Part shown: piece by piece, positions 46,091 through 53,840 of the stretch
Numbering within the stretch: position 1 is the stretch's first letter
Layout: each line of letters opens with the position of its first letter
Assembly: GCF_027944115.1 (NCBI RefSeq)
Contig: NZ_JAPJZI010000002.1
Coordinates: 248,001 to 312,000, forward strand
Direction of reading: 5' to 3'
Origin: Hoeflea prorocentri
GTDB lineage: Bacteria; Pseudomonadota; Alphaproteobacteria; Rhizobiales; Rhizobiaceae
Length of the DNA: 64,000 nucleotides
Translations under genes and position numbers: made by a program
Notes under the pieces: generated by a model
What the model was told of the DNA's origin: nothing
What the model saw: only the letters and a program-made list of their open reading frames with translations
Database searches by the model: none

Positions 46091-46849
46091 TCAGCGGCCC
46101 CAGCGTCTTTCGACTTTCGGAACCGGTGATTTGTGCCTGACAACCGCGCGGGGCGAGACAATCTGACGGTCAAACAGCGGTACGTCGCGTCTCTTCAGCA
46201 AGACGACGAGGATAGCACCTGCCACGATGCCGCCCACATGGGCCGCCCAGGAGACAGCGCCATCGCTGTCGGCAAACACCATGACGAACTGATAGCCCAC
46301 CCATATCAGCAGCGGGACAAAGGCTGGCAGGGGTAATGGAATACGCCACATAACCAGAACCCAGATCCTGACACGCGGGTGGAGGATCAGATAGGCGGCG
46401 ACGATGCCGGCAACCGCGCCGGAAGCGCCGATGAGCGGCGCCTCCGAGCCGGCATTGAACAGGCCATGGGCCAGCGCGCCGGCCGCCGCGCAGGCAAGGT
46501 AGAAGATGAGGAAGCGGAAATGGCCGAGTGCGTCCTCGATGTTGTCGCCAAAGACCCACAGGAAGACCATGTTGCCGGCAAGATGCATGAAATTGGCATG
46601 CAGGAAGGAATAGGTGATGTAGGTCGCCGTTTCCGGCACGAGCGTCAGACCCGGTGCAAGCTCTGCCGGTCCGAAGGCAACGGCAGGGATAAAACCCAGC
46701 CCGAGGACGGCGGCTGTTGTCAACTCACCGTCCGCACCGCTCAGGGCGGTCAATACCCAGACGATCACATTGATCGCGATAAGTGTCAGGGTGACGTATT
46801 GGCGATCAATATGGTCGAGGTCGTTGCGATCGTTGAGCGGTATGAACAT
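46091..46849 (-). CDS. rhomboid-family intramembrane serine protease
   Basis: A 252-residue protein with six or seven transmembrane helices. The catalytic Ser is in LIGASGAVAGIVAAY and the His in WAAHVGGIVAGAI. HANFMHLAGNMVFLWVFGDNIED is the conserved loop with the oxyanion-stabilising His/Asn. The start MFIPLNDRNDLDHIDRQYVTLTLI is typical. It follows the adenosyltransferase gene by 6 bp. Confidence 0.92.
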   Translation of the reverse strand: MFIPLNDRNDLDHIDRQYVTLTLIAINVIVWVLTALSGADGELTTAAVLGLGFIPAVAFGPAELAPGLTLVPETATYITYSFLHANFMHLAGNMVFLWVFGDNIEDALGHFRFLIFYLACAAAGALAHGLFNAGSEAPLIGASGAVAGIVAAYLILHPRVRIWVLVMWRIPLPLPAFVPLLIWVGYQFVMVFADSDGAVSWAAHVGGIVAGAILVVLLKRRDVPLFDRQIVSPRAVVRHKSPVPKVERRWGR

Positions 46850-46855
46850 GAGCGT

Positions 46856-47431
46856 CTAACGGTTCTTGCCCGGCACCCAGAGAATATCGCTGCGGCCATT
46901 GTCATTGGCGCAACGCGCGGCCACAAACAAGAGATCCGAAACGCGATTGATATAGCGCAGGCCGTCAGCGTTGACGTGAGCGCCGGTACCAGCCAACGCG
47001 ACCATGATCCTTTCCGCCCTGCGGGTAACTGTGCGCGCCTGGTGAAGTGCCGCGGCTGCCGGTGATCCTCCGGGCAATACAAAAGAGGTCAATGCGTCGA
47101 GATCGGCGTTGAGCCTGTCAATCTCGGTTTCAACGCGGCTGACCTGATCCGCGGTGATGCGCAGCGGTTCATAGTCGAGTTTTTTTCCTTCATCAGGCGT
47201 CGCCAGATCGGCACCGAGATCGAAGAAATCATTTTGCAGGCGCGCAAGCATGGCGTCGAGGGTGGCGAGATCACCGGTGTGCAGGCGCGCCATGCCGATA
47301 CAGGCATTGGCCTCGTCAACGGTGCCGAAGGCCTCGACCCGAAGGTCGTTTTTCGGGCAGCGTTCGCCGGTGCTCAGTCCGGTGGTGCCGTCGTCGCCGG
47401 TGCGCGTGTAGATTTTATTGAGTTTGACCAA
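46856..47431 (-). CDS. PduO-type ATP:cob(I)alamin adenosyltransferase
   Basis: A 191-residue enzyme that makes adenosylcobalamin. The ATP-binding N-terminus KIYTRTGDDGTTGL is diagnostic. FGTVDEANACIGMAR and a C-terminal helix bundle with ARTVTRRAERIM and YINRVSDLLFVAARCAN follow. I place the start at TTG 47431, because GGGAG lies 6 nt upstream and the protein then begins (M)VKLNKIYTRTG as in relatives. No in-frame ATG fits. Confidence 0.93.
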   Translation of the reverse strand: MVKLNKIYTRTGDDGTTGLSTGERCPKNDLRVEAFGTVDEANACIGMARLHTGDLATLDAMLARLQNDFFDLGADLATPDEGKKLDYEPLRITADQVSRVETEIDRLNADLDALTSFVLPGGSPAAAALHQARTVTRRAERIMVALAGTGAHVNADGLRYINRVSDLLFVAARCANDNGRSDILWVPGKNR

Positions 47432-47445
47432 AATCGTCTCCCGCT

Positions 47446-47643
47446 TTAACGGCCGCCGCCGGTGATCCACAATACAACCACGATCAGAACCACGGCAATG
47501 AATTGCAGGAGCACGCGAAGCTGCATGAGTTTGTTGGACAGATTGCCGGAGCCGCCGCGCATCATGTTTATGAGGCCCCGGATGAGCACGAAAACAACGG
47601 CGGCCATCGCCACCAGTGTCAGATAGTAGAAAAAGGATGCCAT
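47446..47643 (-). CDS. HIG1-type twin transmembrane protein
   Basis: A 65-residue protein of two transmembrane helices (about 5-25 and 43-62) joined by a basic loop. The loop-helix NKLMQLRVLLQFIAVVLIV fits the QxRxxxQ motif of HIG1 hypoxia-induced proteins, which associate with respiratory supercomplexes in mitochondria. It is followed 14 bp later by the adenosyltransferase. Confidence 0.88.
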   Translation of the reverse strand: MASFFYYLTLVAMAAVVFVLIRGLINMMRGGSGNLSNKLMQLRVLLQFIAVVLIVVVLWITGGGR

Positions 47644-47662
47644 TGCTGTTCCTGCTTTAGCG

Positions 47663-48493
47663 CTAGCGTTTCTCGATGAGGCCGTAGAACACGCTTGTCG
47701 GGAGAAGACGTTTCATCAGGGTCGCAATCCTTGCGGGCCGGGTGATAACATAATGGGGCCTCGGCCGCCGGCTTTCCAGTGCATGTTTGAGCACGGCATA
47801 AACGGCGTCCGGTTTGAGCTTGGTTCTGGAACGTACGCCGCCCTGCCGGAGCCGTTGCAGTTCCTTTTGATAGTCGTCCCGGTGAACGGACCCCTCGACA
47901 TCGATATAGCGTTCGACATAGGCCAGCGCATTGGTTGCGAATTTCGACTCGATCGGACCGGGTTCGATCAGGCTGAGATGGATATCGGTACCGGCGAGCT
48001 CGTGCCGCAGGGTCACCGACAGGCCTTCCAGGGCAAACTTTGAAGCGTTGTAGGCGCCGCGAAAGCGCAGGGGAACCAGGCCCAGGATCGACGAACACTG
48101 CACGATGCGCCCATGGCCCTTATTCCTCATGACCGGAACGATGCGTCGCGTGAGCTCGTGCCAGCCGAAGAAATTGGCTTCGAACTGTTCGCGCAACACA
48201 TCGGTGCTGAGGTCCTCAACGGCGCCCGCCTGTCCGTAGGCGCCATTGTTGAAAAGCGCGTCCAGCGTGCCGCCGGTTGCTTCAAGGACGTCACTTGTCA
48301 GTGTCGCGATGCTTTCGGGTTCACGATAGTCGAGATAGAAGGCCTCGAACCCGTCCTGCTTCAGCGCCTCGATATCTTCGGCCTTGCGGGCCGTTGCAAA
48401 AACCCGCCAGCCATCGTTGCGCAGCGCACGCGCGCAATAGGCGCCGATGCCAGAAGAGCATCCGGTAACAAGAATGTTTTTTTGATCTGGCAT
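47663..48493 (-). CDS. SDR-family oxidoreductase
   Basis: A 276-residue classical short-chain dehydrogenase. It has the NAD(P) loop TGCSSGIG (10-17), NNGAYG, catalytic Ser in IVQCSSILGLVPL, YNASK (Tyr and Lys) and EPGPIESKF. The mid-length C-terminus (TRPARIATLMKRLLP) resembles the SDR group near 17-beta-hydroxysteroid or retinol types. Substrate is unknown. ATG at 48493 is chosen because MPDQKNILVTG is the normal N-terminus. Confidence 0.9.
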   Translation of the reverse strand: MPDQKNILVTGCSSGIGAYCARALRNDGWRVFATARKAEDIEALKQDGFEAFYLDYREPESIATLTSDVLEATGGTLDALFNNGAYGQAGAVEDLSTDVLREQFEANFFGWHELTRRIVPVMRNKGHGRIVQCSSILGLVPLRFRGAYNASKFALEGLSVTLRHELAGTDIHLSLIEPGPIESKFATNALAYVERYIDVEGSVHRDDYQKELQRLRQGGVRSRTKLKPDAVYAVLKHALESRRPRPHYVITRPARIATLMKRLLPTSVFYGLIEKR

Positions 48494-48691
48494 GAAGGCC
48501 CGGTCCGTGATGGCGGCCCCACCCGGGACCATTGAAGAAAATGCTGTCTAACGTCTGCACAATGTCTTTGACAAGCGGCGGGGTGCCTTGCGATCAATAA
48601 GTTGTTCTTCAAGAGTGCGCGATTTGTTATGCAATCGCCGCATATTCTGCGGCAGACGGCCGGTGCGGCACCGACGAGGTGGAGAGAGCGT

Positions 48692-49519
48692 ATGACGGCA
48701 GCTTATCTGTGGAGAGTGGTTCGTGAGGCCGTCGTCCACTTCAATCAGGACGACGGCTGGGCGATGGCCAGCCACGTCGCCCTTTCCACGCTGCTGGCGA
48801 TTTTCCCGTTTCTTATCTTCGCAACGTCGCTTGCGAGTTTTGTCGGTGCGGATGCCTTCGCCGATACTGCTGTCCACATTGTCTTCGATACCTGGCCGAA
48901 GTCGATCGCCGAACCGATATCGCAGCAGGTCCTGCAGGTGCTGACAGTCAATCGCGGCGGCGTTCTGACCGTTTCGGTCCTTGCGGCCGCGTTCTTTGCG
49001 TCGAACGGTGTGGAGGCGCTACGGGTTTCGCTCAACCGTGCCTACCGCGTGACGGATCGCCGGTCGATCTTCTTCAACCGGGCGCAAAGTCTTGGCTTCG
49101 TCGTGATCGCCGCGCTCATCCTGCTGGCGATCAGTTTTCTGCTTGTCCTTGCTCCCATCCTGACGAAACTGATGCGGGACTGGCTTCCCTGGTCGGAAGA
49201 CCTCATTTCGCACCTTGATAACTGGCGTCTGGTGGTTGCGGTGATCGTGCTCTTTGTCGGTCTCATCGTATGCCACAGGTGGCTGCCGGCCGGCTACAGG
49301 TCCATCCGGGCGACCTTACCGGGTGTTTTGGTTACCATGATCTTCTGGATGGCCGGTGCGTTGCTCTTTTCGGCCTACCTGCAGCAGTTTTCCACCTATG
49401 TGGCGACCTATGCCGGCCTTGCTTCCATCATGATCGCATTGATTTTCCTCTATATTGTCGCTGCGATCTTCATTCTCGGAGCAGAGCTCAACGCCTCGAT
49501 CCTTGCTGAGAAGCAATAA
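48692..49519 (+). CDS. YihY/BrkB-family membrane protein
   Basis: A 275-residue protein with about six transmembrane helices. It begins MTAAYLWRVVREAVVHFNQDDGWAMASHVA and shows the family segment LSTLLAIFPFLIF, ASNGVEALRVSLNRAYRV and LPGVLVTMIFWMAGALLFSAYL. Once misannotated as ribonuclease BN, the family is a membrane protein of unclear transport or virulence function. The ATG at 48692 follows GGAGAGAGCGT; it is divergent from the SDR gene. Confidence 0.9.
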   Translation: MTAAYLWRVVREAVVHFNQDDGWAMASHVALSTLLAIFPFLIFATSLASFVGADAFADTAVHIVFDTWPKSIAEPISQQVLQVLTVNRGGVLTVSVLAAAFFASNGVEALRVSLNRAYRVTDRRSIFFNRAQSLGFVVIAALILLAISFLLVLAPILTKLMRDWLPWSEDLISHLDNWRLVVAVIVLFVGLIVCHRWLPAGYRSIRATLPGVLVTMIFWMAGALLFSAYLQQFSTYVATYAGLASIMIALIFLYIVAAIFILGAELNASILAEKQ

Positions 49520-49730
49520 AGGCCGAAACGCCCCGGCAGTTCCGCTGTGCCGAAGTCCTTAAAAAGCTGTCCTGCCTGTTGAAAGAACATTAACCGCACC
49601 TCTCGGAAACCCGCAAAAATGATGGGTTTTGGGGTAGTATTTGTCCCTGGCAAATGAATTGTCACGCGGAGTTACTTGTTTGTTGTGGGCGGTATCAAGT
49701 CTCGGCGTCTGCAAATGACGGAGCTTGGAC

Positions 49731-50018
49731 ATGTTTACATTCCTGTCACCGGAACTGGCTTACGCGCTGATTCTCGCGTGTGCCATGATCTGGTTTTTTG
49801 CCGGTCATGCCATGGATGGCATCATGGGCACGATCGGCTTCGGCGTGTTTGGCAACATGATCGTGATGGCGACCGGCCAGGCCCTCGGGATGATCCTGGT
49901 GGATATGGCCGGCCTTCCGCTGAACAGCATGCAAGTGCTTGTGGCAGCATCGTTGCTCGGCGCGTTTGGAGCGCTGCTGCTTTTGGCTCTGCTGAAGCAG
50001 ATTTTTCTGCGGATCTGA
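49731..50018 (+). CDS. small membrane protein of unknown function
   Basis: A 95-residue protein with three hydrophobic segments (about 8-26, 30-58, 68-90). It begins MFTFLSPELAYALILACAMIWFFAG and ends LKQIFLRI. GGAG lies 8 nt before the ATG at 49731. I do not recognise the family. It stands alone between the BrkB gene and the convergent gluQ. Confidence 0.75.
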   Translation: MFTFLSPELAYALILACAMIWFFAGHAMDGIMGTIGFGVFGNMIVMATGQALGMILVDMAGLPLNSMQVLVAASLLGAFGALLLLALLKQIFLRI

Positions 50019-50054
50019 CACCAGCCAAAGACCGTTGAAGCATGCAAACCGGCG

Positions 50055-50945
50055 TCAGATCCTGGCGCCGGTTTCGCACATCCGAATGACCTCGGCGGCT
50101 GATCGCCCGGCGTCTCTGAGGGCACCGATGCCGGTGTCGCTCTGGCTCTTGGAGAGCTTGCGCCCCTGCGCATCAACAAGCAGCGCGTGATGGCAGTAGT
50201 CCGGCTCGGGAAGGCCAAGCAACGCCTGTAACAGCCGGTGCACCGATGTGGCGTGAAAGAGATCGTGCCCCCTGACAATATCCGTGACACCCTGACGGGC
50301 GTCGTCGACAACAACGGACAGATGATAGCTCGTCGGCGTATCCTTGCGTGCGAGAATCACATCGCCCCAGGCTTGCGGCTTTGCCGGGATGTGTCCGGTT
50401 TCGCCCTTGGGCCCGCATCCCGCCTCCCGCCAGCCGATGGGTTGGCCCAGCCGGGCGCAGGCTGCCTCCATATCAAGTCGCCAGGCAAAGGGCCGGCCTG
50501 ACTCTGCCAGGTCCTGCTGCTCAGCGCTCGTCAGGTTCCGTTCATTGCCGGGATAAAGCGGTGCGCCGTCGGGGTCGCGCGGCCAGACCTTTCCGCCTTT
50601 CTCATATTCGGCGACATGATCCTTGATCTGGGAACGGGTAAAACAGGCTGGATAAACAAGTCCCATGTCCCGCAACTCATCCAATGCAGCGCGATAGTCG
50701 GCGAAATGGTCGCTTTGCCTGCGGACGGGTTGTTCCCACTCGATGTTCAGCCAGTGCAGATCCGCAATGATCTGCTCTTCAAACAGCGGTGTGCAGCGTT
50801 CCGTATCGATATCCTCCATCCGCAACAAAAGACGGCCACAGCACTCCTCGGCCATGGCTTTGTTGCACAGTGCGGAATAGGCATGCCCCAGATGAAGGCG
50901 GCCATTGGGGCTGGGAGCAAAACGAAAGACGCGTCGTTTGCTCAT
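50055..50945 (-). CDS. gluQ: glutamyl-Q tRNA(Asp) synthetase
   Basis: A 296-residue truncated GluRS-like enzyme that glutamylates queuosine in tRNA(Asp). It has RFAPSPNGRLHLGHAYSAL (HIGH-type HLGH), MEDIDTERC, the central VVDDARQGVTDIVRGHDLF, and KLSKSQSD (KMSKS type). It lacks the anticodon-binding domain, as expected. Where E. coli-type proteins have a Cys-x-Cys zinc site, here only YPACFTRSQI is seen, so the zinc site may be reduced. Confidence 0.94.
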   Translation of the reverse strand: MSKRRVFRFAPSPNGRLHLGHAYSALCNKAMAEECCGRLLLRMEDIDTERCTPLFEEQIIADLHWLNIEWEQPVRRQSDHFADYRAALDELRDMGLVYPACFTRSQIKDHVAEYEKGGKVWPRDPDGAPLYPGNERNLTSAEQQDLAESGRPFAWRLDMEAACARLGQPIGWREAGCGPKGETGHIPAKPQAWGDVILARKDTPTSYHLSVVVDDARQGVTDIVRGHDLFHATSVHRLLQALLGLPEPDYCHHALLVDAQGRKLSKSQSDTGIGALRDAGRSAAEVIRMCETGARI

Positions 50946-51061
50946 CGCTCCTGTCCTGCGTCAGGCGTCATTCGCTTTGGTCCCTTCATTCGATACTGCG
51001 GCCGTTGTATTAGCAAAACACCGGCGCGGTGAACATTGCCGCCGGAAGGGAGCTTTTTGCA

Positions 51062-51730
51062 GTGAACGATGCACGGCCAAGACGTATCGAGACAGCAACC
51101 GACATGTCGGAGGGGCTGGCGGCGCTTGCCGCGATGGACAGGCGCCTGGGCGCGGTCATCGAGAGGGCCGGGCCTGTTCCGCTGCGGCGACGCGAACCCG
51201 GCTATCAGGGCCTTGCGGAGATTATTGTCGCGCAGATGGTCTCCAAAGCTTCAGCATCAGCCATTTGGCAACGGCTTCAAGACGAGGCGGGCGGCGGGTG
51301 TACACCCGAAGCGATTGCCACGCTCAGCGATGCGCAGTGCCGCCGGATCGGTCTGTCGCGCTCGAAGGAGGCGACATTGAAGGCCGCGGCAGCAGCCGTT
51401 CTTGAGGGCGTTGTCGACCCGCAAGCGCTTTGCACCATGCCGGCGGACCGGTCGATCACCGTCATGACCGGCATCAAGGGGATCGGTCCCTGGACTGCCG
51501 AGGTGTATCTGCTGTTTTGTGCCGGCCATCCCGATATCTTCCCGGCAGGCGATGTGGCGCTGCAGAGCGCCGCCGCGCACGCCTTTGAACTGGATGAGCG
51601 CCCGGATCAAAAGACGCTGCGTGAAATGGCTGGTGACTGGCAGCCCTGGCGCGGTGTCGCAGCCCGCCTGTTATGGGCCTATTACGCCACGGAGATGAGG
51701 CGTGGTGACGTGTCTCCGACCGGCGACTAG
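51062..51730 (+). CDS. AlkA-type DNA-3-methyladenine glycosylase (HhH-GPD)
   Basis: A 222-residue base-excision glycosylase. GYQGLAEIIVAQMVSKASASAIW begins the helical core. The helix-hairpin-helix is TGIKGIGPWTAEVYLLF and the catalytic Asp lies in FPAGDVALQ. GTG at 51062 is favoured because GGAAGGGAG lies 9 nt before it; an earlier in-frame start at 51029 has no site. It is divergent from gluQ. Confidence 0.9.
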   Translation: MNDARPRRIETATDMSEGLAALAAMDRRLGAVIERAGPVPLRRREPGYQGLAEIIVAQMVSKASASAIWQRLQDEAGGGCTPEAIATLSDAQCRRIGLSRSKEATLKAAAAAVLEGVVDPQALCTMPADRSITVMTGIKGIGPWTAEVYLLFCAGHPDIFPAGDVALQSAAAHAFELDERPDQKTLREMAGDWQPWRGVAARLLWAYYATEMRRGDVSPTGD

Positions 51731-51854
51731 CCTGTTGCGCTTCGGTCACCGCCGCGACGTTCAATCGCGGTCAATTTCCTGAGATTACTTCACAATCCTG
51801 TAACAACCGGCCTAATATATCGGAGACAAGCGGCGAATCGCTCAGGAGAGTGAG

Positions 51855-52412
51855 TTGACGATAGCAGTTTCACCCGACGCGCTTCCGGCGCTGGTACTGA
51901 ATGCCGATTACCGGCCGCTCAGCTATTACCCCTTGTCGCTATGGTCGTGGCAGGATGCGATCAAGGCGGTGTTCCTCGACCGGGTCAATATTCTAGCCGA
52001 ATACGAACACCGTGTGTCCTCGCCAAGCATGTCCATGGCGCTGCCGAGCGTTGTGTGCCTGAAGACTTATGTGAAGCCGAGCCGTTATCCCGCGTTCACG
52101 CGGTTCAACGTGTTTTTGCGCGACCGCTTCCAGTGCCAGTATTGCGGCACCGATGCGGATCTGACCTTCGACCATGTCATCCCGCGCCGCTATGGCGGTG
52201 AAACGACGTGGGAGAACATCGTTGCTGCCTGCTCGTCCTGCAATCTGAAAAAGGGCGGCAAGATGCCGAAAGAAGCGCGGATGTATCCGTCGCAGAAGCC
52301 CTACCATCCGACTGTGCATGACCTGCACAATAACGGGCGCAAGTTTCCGCCCAACTATCTGCACGAAAGCTGGATGGACTATCTCTACTGGGACGTCGAA
52401 CTGGAGCCGTAG
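51855..52412 (+). CDS. HNH endonuclease family protein
   Basis: A 185-residue protein. The N-terminal ALVLNADYRPLSYYPLSLWSWQDAI is typical of the chromosomal HNH family. The HNH/zinc core is FQCQYCGTDADLTFDHVIPRRYGG, then WENIVAACSSCNLKKGG, giving two CxxC pairs, the His and the Asn. The family is widespread and conserved outside mobile elements, and its role is not defined. The TTG at 51855 follows AGGAGAGTGAG closely. Confidence 0.9.
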   Translation: MTIAVSPDALPALVLNADYRPLSYYPLSLWSWQDAIKAVFLDRVNILAEYEHRVSSPSMSMALPSVVCLKTYVKPSRYPAFTRFNVFLRDRFQCQYCGTDADLTFDHVIPRRYGGETTWENIVAACSSCNLKKGGKMPKEARMYPSQKPYHPTVHDLHNNGRKFPPNYLHESWMDYLYWDVELEP

Positions 52413-52424
52413 CGCCGGTTTGCT

Positions 52425-53390
52425 CTACGCGCTTTTCTTTCTGGCTTCCTCTGGCAAGGCGAGTCCCCTTCTCCACGCGCCCGGCGATTTGCCAAACAGG
52501 CGTTTGAATGTTGCTGAAAACGACGCCCCGGAATCATATCCGACCGATAGGGCAATTCTGTTAATAGAGCGGTTCGGCTCCATCTCGAGCTGCCGGGCGG
52601 CCAGAATCATGCGCCATCGCGTAAGATAACGCAGCGGCGTTTCACCGGTCGTTCGCGAAAAGCGGGCTGCGAAGGTTGACCGGGACATGGCTACCTCGGA
52701 GGCTAGTTCCTGCACTGACCAGTTACGGGAGGGTGATTCATGCATGGCCTGCAGAGCCTTTGCGACTTGAGGGTCGTGCAGACCCTTTAGCCAGCCAATT
52801 TGCTCCGGTGACGATCTGGTAAGCCAACGACGCATGAATGAGAGGTACAAAAGGTTCACCAGACTATCCAACTCGGCCAATGCGCCAAGCTGGTCTGAAT
52901 GCGCTTCCGCCGCTGCTCTGCGCAGCATGGGCTCAAATGAGGCAAAGGTTTCATCGCCCAGGCCGCTTAGCGTCGCATGATCAGGGAAGGTCTCGATCAG
53001 ATTCTTGGCGGTCTGGCTGCTGAAATTGAACCGGGCGCAAATGATCGATGTTTCGGGCCCGTCGGCCTGCTTCTCCACGCCGCTGATTTCACCGCTCTCG
53101 ACGGCGTGCATACGCACCCGCGTATCGTTCTCCGCAAACGTTACCTTCGGAGCATCCGGCGCGCTTCCAAGAACGTGTGCGTGCCCCCTGGTGAACATCG
53201 TCATGTCGCCTTCTTCAAGACGGATGGTTTCGCCTTTGAATGTGACGCAGGCGGATCCCTTAAAAATGAGATGGAAGACGGCTTCATCGGCTTCGGGCGA
53301 TTCAAAAGCCCAGTCACCTTGCAGTCGCAACAATCCCGTAACGCGGTTCCTGGCGGTGATATTGTTCAAGATATCACTGACGACATCCAC
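52425..53390 (-). CDS. AraC-family transcriptional regulator with N-terminal cupin
   Basis: A 321-residue regulator. Residues 1-190 form a cupin-like effector domain (FHLIFKGSACVTFKGETIRLEEGDMTMF). The C-terminal AraC DNA-binding domain has the two helix-turn-helices WSVQELASEVAMSRSTFAARF and NRIALSVGYDSGASFSATFKRLFGKSP. The start is GTG at 53390 behind an AGGAGG ribosome site 9 nt upstream. The frame stays open another 417 bp but that part has no domain character. It is divergent from an autotransporter, its likely target. Confidence 0.88.
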   Translation of the reverse strand: MDVVSDILNNITARNRVTGLLRLQGDWAFESPEADEAVFHLIFKGSACVTFKGETIRLEEGDMTMFTRGHAHVLGSAPDAPKVTFAENDTRVRMHAVESGEISGVEKQADGPETSIICARFNFSSQTAKNLIETFPDHATLSGLGDETFASFEPMLRRAAAEAHSDQLGALAELDSLVNLLYLSFMRRWLTRSSPEQIGWLKGLHDPQVAKALQAMHESPSRNWSVQELASEVAMSRSTFAARFSRTTGETPLRYLTRWRMILAARQLEMEPNRSINRIALSVGYDSGASFSATFKRLFGKSPGAWRRGLALPEEARKKSA

Positions 53391-53840
53391 GGCCGTGATC
53401 CTCCTCTCGGCGGTTTGCACATAAAGCCCGGACTCAAACTCTTGCAAGGCCTTCACTTCGTTATGCTGGAAGTTGCATCCGATGCGCTTCACATGCTCAA
53501 TAGTCTGAAGTCGAAACCATCTGTCAATATTTGGGACGCCGGGATTCTTATTCGAGAGTCCTGATGATTGGCTATTGCCGGCTTCCGCGCAGAGAATCCA
53601 CGGGCGCCACTGCCGCGAGTCTCCATTGTCAGCACGATTCCGGCCCGCCGCAGTGATTGAGACGATCACGTAAACAAATGAGACAATCGCACATAGCCAG
53701 TTCCCGAACCCGCATGCACATTCGCCCCAAATTGAGGTGAACCGGCTTTCCGAGGCGTCGTGCGGTGTCTGTGCATCGAAGGGGTGTCCTCGAAGCCTGT
53801 CGGGCATGTTGCCCGGTCTGAGAAACGAGGAAACCCGAAT
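53391..53840. other. 450-bp divergent intergenic region, AraC regulator and autotransporter
   Basis: No gene is supported in any frame. It is visibly less GC-rich than neighbouring genes. Its clearest element is the pair of direct repeats described separately at 53658-53690. The autotransporter ribosome site GAGGAAAC is at its right end. Confidence 0.5.
53658..53690. promoter_or_regulatory. direct-repeat operator for the AraC-family regulator
   Basis: TGAGACGATCAC (53658-53669) and TGAGACAATCGC (53679-53690) match at 10 of 12 positions and are exactly 21 bp apart. AraC proteins bind paired direct half-sites with this two-turn spacing, as at araI1-I2. The pair lies about 150 bp before the autotransporter ATG. 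Confidence 0.65.

Noticed and set aside
53391-53807. N-terminal extension of the AraC-family regulator
   Set aside because: The extra 139 residues have no domain character and cross the divergent promoter region; AGGAGG before GTG 53390 marks the start.
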